This document shows, in pieces, positions 22,726 to 34,172 of a stretch of DNA of 64,000 bases. The DNA is taken from NCBI GenBank assembly GCA_014526335.1, contig JACTAT010000057.1, positions 172,853-236,852 of the forward strand. The letters are read 5' to 3'. The stretch's first letter is position 1; the number at the start of each line of letters is the position of its first letter. The stretch comes from Chrysaora quinquecirrha. Its lineage: Eukaryota > Cnidaria > Scyphozoa > Semaeostomeae > Pelagiidae. Both the position numbers and the translations under genes were made by a program. The notes beneath the pieces were generated by a model. That model saw only the letters and a list, made by a program, of their open reading frames with translations, was not told where the DNA came from and searched no databases.

Positions 22726-25700
22726 TCAATCTAGTTCTTCAGCAAATAACTCGCCTAAATACATACGTTTACCAAATTGGACAGTCACAAAGACCCGCTG
22801 CTCAGTTCTGTAATGTACTTTGAATGTGATAGGATCAGAGCTCTCTAGCACTTCCCCTCGACCACAACCGCAGCCTCCGTTCGGTGGCCCATTTGGATTA
22901 TAGAAACGAGGTCTCTTTCTTGGATTGCAGTAAGGACTACGAGAGTATTGGAGGGCGTTCGGCGGAACGGTGTTGTTCATGTGAAGCGGAATTCTTCCCA
23001 AGTGTTCTCGAATTGAGTTTTCATGATGATCATCTTTGCTAGTTGGGCAATAATGATTACTGATTTCACCTTGTAGCGTGTGACATCTAGGGACGATTTC
23101 GCGGTTGTTTTCTCCGGCGATTGAGACATTGATGTGACGATTTGGATCGGATACAGGCAACGGTCTTTCCTGATTTACTGAGGATGTCATGCAGATGTCA
23201 GGAGGCCGGTTTGGAAGCAAGACCTGGAAAAGAACAGCAATTTAAAAAATGTGTAAATAAATAACTATTCTGAGACCACTTATGTTAAAGTTCAGGATTT
23301 ATCGTCTTAACCAACTGTTGAAAATGTGGTGCAGTGTTTGGATAAAACGGATCGGACAACCTGACAGGCTTTGCATGCCGTATAGTGTTCACGACAATAA
23401 GTTATAAAACTTATTATAATCATGCAAACGTAATGTAGAATAGTAATTTAACCAGTCGCCCCATGTTCAAATCCAGACATGTTTCGCTCTTATTTGTGCT
23501 CATCAGTGACATGTGTGAGAATCGAACCGTGGTCTCTTGCGGGAGAAGCACAAGTACTAATCACAAGACCACCGAAGCTGGGCTGACTATGAGCCTAACT
23601 GCATGCGTTTCGGTACCTTAGGCCCCAGGTACACATGTAATGTAGGATAGTGTCATGACTTTTAACAGTATAGTCTCAAAGCTCTCTTCAACTCCGCACG
23701 TCTTCAGCCAGTGGGAGCCAGCATTTAACCTAATTTTTTTATATTCTGGAATATCTAGCAAAGTTTCCGCATGGCTTAAAGCTGTTAGGAAAATTACAGT
23801 ACAAGCTAATGAAACCAAGAGCCGAGGTAATAGATGGAGAAAGTGAGAGAGATTGATATGAATAGACTTAATCCTAGTTATCGCTGCAACAGCCTGAAAT
23901 TAGTTGCCGTTTTCGTGAACTCGCAGCAGAAAAGTCACTATGGCATCCAGCAGTAGTGGATTCCATAACAGGGAGAGGCTGTTTTTGTCCGTTGTTTTGA
24001 TAAGGATTTTCGAACGGAATTCTGGGAATAAATTCCTTAGTTACGTATTTTACACAGCTGCTGAGCACAAACAAGTTGAACGCGTTGACTCGTTGAATTC
24101 TCGTAACTAAGGAAATTATTCCCGGAAATCCCTTCGAAAATCCTTAATAGAAACAAAGGATTGACAGAAACGACTGCCTTCTGCCATCTTTGCAGAAGCT
24201 TCTAACTACGACTGCGTCTGGTACCTGCGACCTACGGCTAAAGGATAAAATTCCTATTTTCCTGAGTACGAAAAGCAATTGAAATACTTACCACGTCAGA
24301 ATTTTCATCTTTGGTGCTGCCATCTTTACTGGACGCATCTTCTCGTGCTTCTGGTCTTTCTGATGGAGACGAATGTCTGCTCTCTTCAGTCTTCCTTGCA
24401 TTTGATTGGCCAGTAGTACAAGGACTTTCATAGCCACAGGAAGGCTTTCCACAATCACAACCGGCTGGTAAATTGTTATTCAGCATTGGTATATGTCCGC
24501 GTGGCTCGAATGCGTGCCCATTCGTTAACTGTGGCATTTTAGGCCCGAACTCGGAACAACGCATATCCACGGGAGCGAAACCATTCGGAATAGGTCCTCG
24601 TTCTGGGATGTTAATTTGAGAATGCGCATGACTGTATGGTGGTCTGGGACCGTATGAACTGCATACTAACTGTTGCTCTTCTTGCCATTGGGGTGAATGA
24701 CGCTGCTCAGTGCGCATTTCACGTGGTTGGGGGCATGTTCTGTTGTCAACAAAAGAGGACGGACTGGCCTGGGTCGCTCGGAATGAACCATTTGATAGAT
24801 CGTCACAATCTTCCAGTTTCCATGGCTGCTCCTCGATTCCTTTTTGAAAACATTCGTAGGCGTAGAGAAAACGCAAGTACCTAGAAAAATAATAGGAGTA
24901 TTCATGAGAATATGTCTTCAAAGAGTATCTCTTCATTAAGATCTTTGTGCAAAATTTTAATCCGTCGCCATATACAGTAATATTACGGGTAGGGGGTTAA
25001 ACATTAGAGAAAACGACTCGCAGATTGTACGGCAAACGATCAAGCGTTGGAGTCCATCCGACACGACTAAAACCAAGTCATGTAGTAAACGATATGTTTT
25101 AAAGACACTGGCAGTAAATTTCCAAATGTCCAGTCCTTTTTAAAAGTACAGGTTAATCCGGTATTACGGACTCCGAAGAGAACCAAAAATTTCCATCATG
25201 TCGGAAGGTCGTAAAAGCGACCGAATTTGCAGAGAATATTTTTGCACAAGGATCAGGGTTTTGTTTTTATATCAGAAAGTTAGAGTCATATATTAGAGAT
25301 ATCAGAAGTTCGTTGCATAGGGATTTGACTGCTTTTTATTGGACAAATTTTTCAAATTCACTATTATTTCAGACAGAAAAACGATGGAACTCTTGGACTT
25401 GTCCGTGAGTATCTTAAACAGGATCCTACTCTGAAGCGAGGGGCAATTCACTCCTTGAAAATCTCGTACACCTTTGCAGGAAGTCTCATTGTTTTCTCTG
25501 AAATCCCTTGGAAGTCCTTTTGTTTTAATGGAAATCTCGTACGTCTTTTTGCAGAGTGAAATGCCCCTCGCTCTGAAGGACTTGGTCAGTAGAGTACCCA
25601 TCTGCGAGTCTGTGTTTGAAAAGTTGTTGCAGTGTCGTTTCGCTTATAGCTTCTTTAAACCAGAGCCCAATTTAGTATTGTTTGCTCACTCGTTGAAGCT

Positions 25701-27205
25701 CTTAACGAGAGCCGAAGGTCACCGGAAAGTAGAATTCCCAAGAAAACAGTAAAAGAAACACTTACTGGGTTCGCAGCGTGAATGCAGCACTAGTTATAGA
25801 AGATGGCAGATTAAGTTCCCTTGTAACTTTGCTCCAGTGTCTGTTACGAACAACCTAAAAAAGAAGCGAATCTCAAGAATACAGGTGATCAAACCATAAC
25901 ACCAACGAGAGAACGTTTTTTTGGAAAATTTCGAAGGCCACAGTATTTCATGGGGTTTAGGCCACAAGCTACATGAAAGTTTTATTAGGGACATTACACT
26001 TTTGATCCATGGAAAATTCTGGCAAAACATTTTCATATATATCAAGAATTGCTCAATAGCTTGTGTTTCAGTTATCTTCAGGGCCACAAAACCCAAAGTA
26101 CAGTATTATCTGGGGTGCCTTCAATTGGGACCGACTGAAATACGCCGAAGGGGATAAGCAGATACAAGATAATTTTCTTAGCAAGCACTACACATATGTC
26201 AGGTTGTCGACGAAAAATGGTATAATCACCTTCAACAACTCGAGGCTGAAGTCAAGATTGGGCTGCTTATATAAATTATTATGAATTCCCTTACAAAACA
26301 TCATCCTAGCAAAGGATCAGAATATACTTTATAGGATCAAGAAAGCCCTCAAGAAGTCTAGAATCATATGTAGAAAGAAGGCGAGGAAAAGATTAATATA
26401 GATTGTCAAATCTTTTGAATTGACTTTCAACACTTTAAGAGACACTGTAGAGGTCTATATGTGTTCAAAAAGGGTACTTTTGCAATATGTTTTAGTTTCA
26501 TAACATTATTCTATTTCAAATATTTGTCATGAATGGCGAACAATGATCAGAGAGCAAAGTAGCCAATCACGATTCCACTGAGTCATACAGCCGAAAGCTC
26601 TCCTCAATGTAACTTTTTTGTGTTTCGGCTATGTTGAGCCTTCTTCAGCACCATACATATTTGTACATATTTGTCATGAACTGCGATTCTATTTCAAATA
26701 TATTTTTGTGGTCGTTCATCAAATTTTACCCAACCTCTTCCGCAAGTGTCCGAGCAAATAAGTGCTTTACGCTTATCAATGTAATATTGGTACTCTTGCT
26801 AAAACGAATCGTACCTCAGTAAGGCCACCAAGTGATACAACTGTTCTGTAAAGTTTGAATAAATCTAAAGGTTGTTTCGCCATTGTTGGAATTCTTGTGA
26901 CAGTTGCATCTAGAGTAAAACATATTTCATTAATATTAACGTTGATTTATGGCATTACGAATTCTAATTGATGATTAATCAACGCTGATGGTGTTGATGT
27001 TGGTAATGATGATGATAATGATGATTATGATTATGATTTTGATGATGACGATGATGATAATTATGATGATGATGATGATGATGATGATAATGATGATGAC
27101 CATGACAACGATGATAATGACCATGATAATAATTAGATGATGGTGATGATGATAGTGATGATGTTGATGATAATGAAGATGATGTTGATGAAAATGAAGA
27201 TGATC

Positions 27206-27261
<56 letters not shown>

Positions 27262-27637
27262 AATGACGATGATGATTTTGATGGTAATGATGATAATTAT
27301 GCTGATGATAATGATGATGATGATAATGATGATGATGATAATGATGATGATGATAATGATGATGCTCAGAGTAAGGATAACAAAGAAGGTGGTGATATGG
27401 AAGATGATGATGATGACGATGATAATTTTGATGGTAATGATGAAAAAGATGCTGATGACAATGATGATGATGATAATGATGATGCTCAGAGTAAGGATAA
27501 CAAAGAAGATGGTGATATGGATGATGATGATGATGACGATGATGATTTTGATGGTAATGATGAAAAAGATGCTGATGACAATGATGATGATGATAATGAT
27601 GATGCTCAGAGTAAGGATAACAAAGAAGATGGTGATA

Positions 27638-27688
<51 letters not shown>

Positions 27689-30600
27689 GGGTAATGATGA
27701 TAAGGATGCTGATGATAATGATGATGATGATGATGATGATGCTCATATGTGGTGTTATGGATAATGATGAAGATGACGATGAATGGAAATATGATGATAA
27801 AGATGACGACACGGATGGCAATGTTGGAAAGAATATGGAAAAGCCTGGCGACGGCGATGGCAATTGTGGTGACGGTAGTAATGTTACACTTTCAAAAAAT
27901 GGATGACGGTAAAGATGATGATGTTGATGAAGATGATGATCACGATCTATTTGATGATGATGATGTTGTTGATGATGATGATGATTATGAAGCGATGTCG
28001 TCAATTATGGGGCTCTGAAAGGGGTTTTTTGGAGTAAGGGAGCAAGACCTGCAACACGCTGGGAGCAAGGTAGCATAAGTAGGAAGTAGAAAGCACTGGA
28101 GCTTAGCTTAGGAGCGAACCGATTGCTGGAGAGTACTTAAGTGAGATGCGAAGGAGGATACTGTGAAGGAGATTACTCGGGCACAGCACAAGTTTAACTT
28201 CGACGGGAGCATGGTGCTTTCTAAGATAAGAGCAAAGGAGCAACTACCCCACATATCAGCGCCACAGTTATGATGGTGATGATAATCGTATTCTATAAAA
28301 AGCTACAACAGTTGTTCGGTTTGAAGAGTAGCTCCTTAGCTCCAACCCAATATTTGAACTTTGCAAATTTTTAAAAGATGACGTCATAAGAATGCGTGAT
28401 AGAGGCTACACGAAACGAACGCAAAGACCGAAACGTGGATGCGCGCCATCAACTATCAAAGTATACTACTGATTACTCTTAATGAATGATCATTAATCGT
28501 AATTAAGCATCATTAATGCAATATGATAATTATCTAGCAATCAATAGACGTCTGAAGTCCACGTACATATATTAATATAATTTTCACAAATTACCACATT
28601 TACCTCTTTTTCGCATAAATTCAAAATAGTCATCTAGAAATTCTTTTCTTTCGGGATCGTCATCAATATAATACAACTATAATGAAAGCAAAATCATCAT
28701 AACTATGTGTATTTGATTTTATATCTACCACACCCATATAATTTCGGCCATTGCGGTGTCTGTTTTGGTCAATCTCGCGCCAGTTCTAAAGAAAGTGGAG
28801 AAATTATTATCAAAAACACGCAATTGCTATGCAAATTTTGAAAAGGAATTTCGGAAATGTTTTGGTTGCCTTTACCACCCTATTTGCGAGTTACTACATT
28901 TTCTTCGGATGCTTTTGATACTTTATTTTTTCGGACCAAACTAAGATTCGACAACGATTCGCCTGCTTCGCTTGTGTTGGGGCGAAATATAAAAACACAT
29001 CTGTAAGTGAGGCTGCTCGTTAACATTGAACCCAGGCGGAAAATGCCCCAACACCAGGGAACCTTTTAACGTGCCGAGTGTAGGCTCCTAGTCCTACCCT
29101 AATCGATAAAATAGTACTTTTGCCCTGATGGCCGAAGTCAAAACACCACCCCCCAAACAGCATCTTGATCACGAAAAAATGTTTTGTTCCCTTTCGATCT
29201 CCCATTGACAAAATTTTAACGAAGGAACTAAAATCTCTGCTGACGGAATATTGTTAAACTCCGACGATTGGTGTACCATTTGATAAAAATCATGTTTCAG
29301 TTTAATTTTGCTTTGTTTCGTGATTTTTTGTGTCTGTTTCAGCTACAGTAGGTATTCAACCTTTGTTTTTCAATACACCTCGGCGCATCGAGACACGTGT
29401 TAAAACACAAGGTCCCGGGGCCCTTTCCTGGGCCATTGATCACTCCAAAGATCCTTAAAAAACCGCCCCGCACTCCCCGTTTGCCCCAGACAGTAATAAC
29501 TTTTTGCCACTGGTAAAAAGTATCCGCTTTTCACCAAGGACCAGATAGGTTTTATTAACATTACTGCAGTAATTCGTGAAATTGTATTAATTGCCTAGTC
29601 TTACATGTCTTTGAACCAAACAGCAAGCCGATGCAACATTACTTAAAGAGGCCTTGGCTACACCTAATCTTTATCTTTATTTAAAAAAAGAGATTTCATT
29701 TCAAAATTGTTCTGGAAACAGTAACTACAGAAGCTACTATAAGATAGGGATGGGGTTGCAAGTAACAGGAAGTTAAAGCTGATAAAAATTTGTAACTTCA
29801 TTCAGAAAAATCAGAAGTTTTTGAGACCCAGTTTCGCAGTGTGCATTGTCGGACGAAAATGCGCCTCGTATACACTCTTTTTTTAAATAAGCAACCGCTC
29901 AATAATAGGCAACTAGGGCTGAACTGACCTTAACATTTAGCAATTTGAGGGCTCAATTGAATTACTGTAAGCAACTAAGAAGTCAAACAACCAAGCTTAT
30001 ACTCTTTCTTGTTGTTAAGAAAATGTTCGTTCTTATGTTTTGCATATTGAAGTTTGTTAGCTACAGTGTTTCCACTTACCGTCTCCAAAAAGTTGTGTTG
30101 TAGGCCTAACAGATGATGATCTCGACCCGCGAAGTCAGGGGTGGTTGTTAGGTACAAAAAATGTTAAGCAACTTTTAAGCAACTTTGAGGGCTGAAATGT
30201 CTAAAATTTTAAGCAACTTTGAGGGCTGGACGAAAGTAAAGTTGCTTATTAAAAAAAAGTGTATAGTGCGTTTTCCACAGCTTTGTTCTGTTTCACTCAC
30301 TCACGTTTACTTGTCTGTGTCGAAATCGAAAAATGTCTCGAATTGCCGAAACAGGCGTAACCAAACGTACAAAACAAAGGCACCCCAGTAGCGTTATTGG
30401 TCGCTTCGCCAAAACGATGTGTAGCTGCAACACTGCGTTGCATCGGTAGGGCATAATAGCAAATGTTTCTGGCTACCTTCCGTTGCGCTTGCGCCTACTT
30501 AGCTATATCTGGAACTGATTTGTTTGCGTTTTCTTTCATTAAATTTCGCAATCTTCAGTCTTATCTTCTCGTAGGTGTGATTTATCGATATCGAAAGTAA

Positions 30601-33600
30601 ATTTAACTTTCCTACAAATAAGACCCACGCCAAATGACTACACAACGGTTCTCTTTGAAACTGACTGGTTTGTTGTGAATGTGAATGCTTTCAGACTATA
30701 AGGCTGAAAGAAAGACAACTCTTGGTTTTTCATGCGTGATACGTTTTCGAACGTTTTCAATTCCAACGATTTCGATGCAGCTAACAGTAAAGGTTATGGT
30801 CCTGCTACAAACATGAACCGCTTTTTACCCGGAAATGAACCAGTGCACTTCACAACTGCCTTCTGCAACTACATCGGATTCAGACGCTACGCCCCAGCCA
30901 AACATTGAACATATTCAATGAGCAAGTCCCAAAATTGTTCTGTGAGCAATGTTCACATGTGTTATGCCATTCATGTTAGTGTTGTTTGGAGTTGTTCGGT
31001 GTTGTTCGGTAAATCTGGTCACAAGCAAAAATTTTGGGACAAGGAATAAAAAGTTCTGTTGTACAAAGTGGCAATTCTTTTGTTCAGCAGTTGTTCGGTG
31101 CGTTTTGCTACCTCTGCAACTACTTAAATTAACAATAAATATGCCGGCAAAAGGCATTTGACAAAGGCTCCTTCGAATGTTCCGAGAAAAGTTTACCGGA
31201 ATGTTACGTGCGTTTGGCCACCCGGCAATGAGCAACGCTGAACGGTGTTGGGACTTATTCAGTGAACATGTTCAGTACTAGCAGAGGGCTCTTATTAAAC
31301 AACGGGATCACCTGCACCTGCAGATCCGGTGCAGTATAAACGCGGTCGGGGTAAAAGGAACAATTTATAGGTGACGGTGTAAGAAATGCACTTTTACAGA
31401 CATGGAATTTCGGCCCAATTTCGGGACGATCTTAATTTGACTTTAGGGAAGATTTAAGGATATAGTCGAACAGTAACCCAAAATGAATAAGAACACAGCC
31501 TGTCCCTAAATTTTAAGGACAGTCTAGGGAAAGAATAGGGTCAATATGTGGTCAATTCAAAAGCAAAAAAGTTGTTTTAGAATCGATTTGTTTCTATGCA
31601 TTGGATCAAATTTGTACTGATGCAGTGTAAGATTTTGCCTAACTGCAGAACACTGGACTTGACGTTGCGTGCCAATAGCGACAAGAGAAGACAAAATGAT
31701 TGCAACGGTTATATCTCAATTCGACGAAATTTCTGATTCCCGCATACTTAGCTATATTTCTTGAATAAACATACAGCCAATCTCCTGAATTCATCCAATA
31801 CGTATATAAGTCTATCAAAGACCGATCAAACTTTAATTTCATTGTTCTATTTAGGCTACAGCCTTTAGCTTTTGCAAACGACAAAACTTTTAAAATTGTG
31901 AGAAATAGTGCAAAAATTTTTGGACATAGCTTAAAAACACCTTTCCTATCACAATCCTCAGTGTTAAAGTCAGAAACAGACCGAAACAATTGACTCAGGT
32001 GAAGTTTATACCCAGATATGGATCAAAATGCAGGAATCAGCAAGATAAACTGAATTGGAATTGTTGTTTCAACACCAATTAGCTCGCGGAATACAGCGGG
32101 AAGACCAACAGAACTAATTGAAGAGTCCTGTAGTGCCTGCCCTGTTTATCTAAAGTGCCTAACGTCGCCTTGCGATTCCAAAATCAAATAGCTAAAAAGG
32201 TGCCATTACTCTTACTCAATGTTTCGCTGCAGCCAACTCTTGGTTAGTTTTACCGCTCTGAAAGTTCTACCATCCATTCAAATATAACGACCTTTAGAAA
32301 AAAGAAAGAGAAGAACCCGACATACAATTCGGCGCGCTCCGATCAATGTTTCACAATAGCGCGCGCACGCGTTTGAGTGCGTTAAACTAAATTCTGAGGT
32401 TGGCAAAAGGACGAAAAATTTAATAACCACAATTGAACAACACTAAACACTTTTTGACAGAGACTGTTGCAAACTTAACTAACATTTATAAACATCAATA
32501 AACACCTATAAAGAGGTTCCAAAATGACTAAAAATTTCGCTAAACATCTCGAAGGTGCTATGGCGTCGTGGTGTAATCCAGCTGACGCGTAGTGTCAGAA
32601 GGTCAGTGTGGTCAGGGTTCGAGCCCAGCCACGGTAGCGTCACGGCCAGGGTCGAGGTCTCGATTAGTTAACCTACTACTGAGATCCTAGAGACTGGCGC
32701 TAAAACACCATTTCACCTTCACCTTCACCTTCGTTAAACAATTCACTCAACAAATGTTTTGCGAAAAAGTTCAGTGAAAGTTTAGTCGTTTAACCAGCAA
32801 GGTTAGGGTTAAATGGAGACTGCTCACTCAAGGGTTAAGCCGGTGTTACGACGATTATATAGCTAGCGTTAAGCCGGTGTTGTACGATTATATAGCTAGC
32901 GTTAAGCCGGTGTTATACGATTATATAGCTAGCGTTATAGGGTTGACGCTATGGTCGAATTAGCGTTATGGTTCTAAGCGGACTAAAGTTTGAGTTGAGC
33001 CTTTGAAAGCTTGAAGGTTTGAAGTTTCTCTAAAACGTTGCCTCATGGCACTGTGAAATTATGTGCAAGTATTATGTCTAGAGGCGATAAGGACTTGAAA
33101 ACGTAAACTTTGATACTAGCTCATAAACACCTTTTAGGCAATGTATGTTTAGGCAAATGGTCAATATGGACAGACAATAGTTTGTAAATGAATATTTCTC
33201 CTTATCTTCATTCGAAATCACTTTGATTTGTCCACATGAATATGGACTACACGTTTTTTTTTTATAAGGAACCTTTGGTCTGAGTTGAGGCTGGAGTTCC
33301 CTAATTTTTCAACAAAATGAGGCTGAAAGTTTCTTGTACTGTTCCTTGTCGTGGGATATGTATAAATACAAATGTTTACAGCAAATTCATAGAGACTATT
33401 CATCATTTCCAACTTTAAGTATAAATGGAGCATTTTGGGGAAGAACGATGGGAAATATATTGTACTTCTGTTCCTTTTTCGAACAATCCGTCTTGTTCTT
33501 TAAAAAGAGCTTCTTAGTTTTTCATCCGAGCCTCGACAGTTCCTTAAAGTTCCTTAATTTTTTGGGAATTTTCAGCCTCGAGTTCCTTATAAAGGTGTTC

Positions 33601-34172
33601 CTTATAAAAAAACATGTACATATGAATACAGCGCTTTACTTACTAACCAACAATAAATCAATAGCGCACAACTCCCAAGAATAGGATCTTGCACGGTATC
33701 CGTCACAAAAATAAGTGGCTAATCGCACGTCTTGGAACTCAGTCCCATTTTTAAGTCCCAGTTTAAAACAGTTGATTAAACAGTACCGGGACACTACCAT
33801 GGCAGCATAGGTAGAATGATGATATAACCTACCATTAGTAGAATTCTAAAGATCAATTGACCTCCGTTATAGTCAGCGAAATCAATTATTTCAACAGTGA
33901 TGACAAAAAACTCCCGGGGGTTAGGCAAATGCCCCGTAATTGCTCACCTGTTTGATACGATCCATAATGGCAGCTGCACGCTGTTCTACAGAAATGGCAT
34001 TTTGCTCTGCAATGTTGGTGACATGATCATACTGTCGACCAGTGTCTGACAGACGGCGGGAAGACATGCTTAAGTGTTCATTAGAGCAACGTTCACCTGG
34101 CTGCCTCCCAGCTGGGTACACATCTTGCATCTCCACCTTAACTATATCATCATCATCAGAACGCTCATCCAT
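22726..34172 (-). CDS. arid3: ARID3 / dead ringer transcription factor, six coding exons
   Basis: Sequence-specific DNA-binding nuclear factor. Coding exons on the minus strand: 34172-33948, 28676-28604, 26909-26815, 25854-25766, 24880-24292, 23223-22726. All junctions are GT-AG and all phases join, giving 522 residues. Residues 1-75 are acidic and polar. The ARID domain spans about 76-172: LYYIDDDPERKEFLDDYFEF, then TRIPTMAKQPLDLFKLY, then RHWSKVTRELNLPSSITSAA and TLRTQYLRFLYAYEC, a close match to the dead ringer/ARID3 subfamily rather than ARID1, 2 or 5. Residues 173-487 are proline, serine and cysteine rich and probably disordered. The last 35 residues (VHYRTEQRVFVTVQFGKRMY and GELFAEELD) look like the REKLES beta region used for self-association. 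The start is the first ATG in exon 1, after a 5'-UTR acceptor TTGTTTCAG. The gene is divergent from USE1. Confidence 0.93.
23440..23590 (-). mobile_element. tRNA-derived SINE with hammerhead-like tail motif
   Basis: The minus strand reads GGTGGTCTTGTGATTAGTAC (A-box-like), then CGCAAGAGACCACGGTTCGA (B box), a tRNA-like head of about 70 bp. Beyond it comes CTGATGA, GCAC-AAATAA-GAGC and GAAAC, the conserved words of a hammerhead ribozyme core. It lies in ARID3 intron 5 next to the last exon. It is not the same family as the GAAGGT-tailed SINE. Confidence 0.6.
26524..26685 (-). mobile_element. 162-bp element with 16-bp target duplication and repeated ends, copy 1
   Basis: Flanked by a perfect 16-bp direct repeat ATTCTATTTCAAATAT (26508-26523 and 26686-26701), as left by target-primed insertion. 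The element starts and ends with the same TTGTCATGAA word, so it is a little over one unit of a tandem or circular template of about 150 bp. On the minus strand it carries CTGAAGA, GGCT-CAACAT-AGCC and GAAAC. A second copy is at 38690-38860. The size, repeated ends and ribozyme-like core recall retrozymes and Penelope terminal repeats. It lies in ARID3 intron 3, just beyond exon 3. Confidence 0.65.
26999..27995 (+). repeat. (GAT)n-rich array with a 120-bp higher-order unit
   Basis: About 1 kb of GAT/GATGAC/GATAAT triplets. Within it a 120-bp unit starting GATGCTCAGAGTAAGG repeats three times (27362, 27482, 27602). Open frames of poly-Asp, poly-Met and poly-Ser/His type on both strands arise from the triplet repeat and are not genes. 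It lies in ARID3 intron 2. Confidence 0.93.
29869..30265. mobile_element. Tc1/mariner-type MITE, copy 1
   Basis: Left end TATACACTCTTTTTTTAAA with AATAAGCAAC, right end GTTGCTTATT with AAAAAGTGTATA. The termini are TA-bounded, as for Tc1/mariner insertions. Inside, AAGCAACTTTGAGGGCTG occurs twice. The related element is at 39970-40220. It lies in ARID3 intron 1. Confidence 0.72.
30904..31276. mobile_element. inverted-repeat element
   Basis: About 30 bp at each end are inverted copies: ATTGAACATATTCAATGAGC...AAGTCCCAA on the left and TTGGGACTTATTCAGTGAAC...TGTTCAGT on the right. The interior is rich in GTTGTTCGG words. No transposase. It lies in ARID3 intron 1. Confidence 0.7.
31950..32130 (-). 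promoter_or_regulatory. promoter-like dispersed module, copy C
   Basis: On the minus strand it carries inverted CCAAT-type boxes (CTAATTGGTG), CATATCTGGGTATAAACTTC with the TATA box, and GTTTCGGTCTGTTTCTGAC. It is the same arrangement as copy A at 10808. A 116-codon open frame follows downstream (31989-31639, minus) that I do not recognise; it may be part of the repeat. Confidence 0.5.
32551..32732 (+). mobile_element. tRNA-derived SINE, copy 2 (best preserved)
   Basis: Begins GAAGGTGCTATGGCGTCGTG, has a pol III A-box-like word TGGTGTAATCCAG, the B box GGTTCGAGCCC, the body GGTCGAGGTCTCGATTAG, and ends in CACCATT(TCACCT)n. It lies in ARID3 intron 1. Confidence 0.85.
32833..32934 (+). repeat. 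short minisatellite, three units of about 33 bp
   Basis: Three consecutive copies of a unit that contains TTAAGCCGGTGTT and CGATTATATAGCTAGCG. Confidence 0.9.

Noticed and set aside
27137..28018. Poly-Asp, poly-Met and Ser/His frames
   Set aside because: Produced by the GAT triplet array in ARID3 intron 2.
31639..31989. 116-codon minus-strand frame after promoter-like copy C
   Set aside because: No recognisable domain; the other copies of the module are not followed by a related protein frame.
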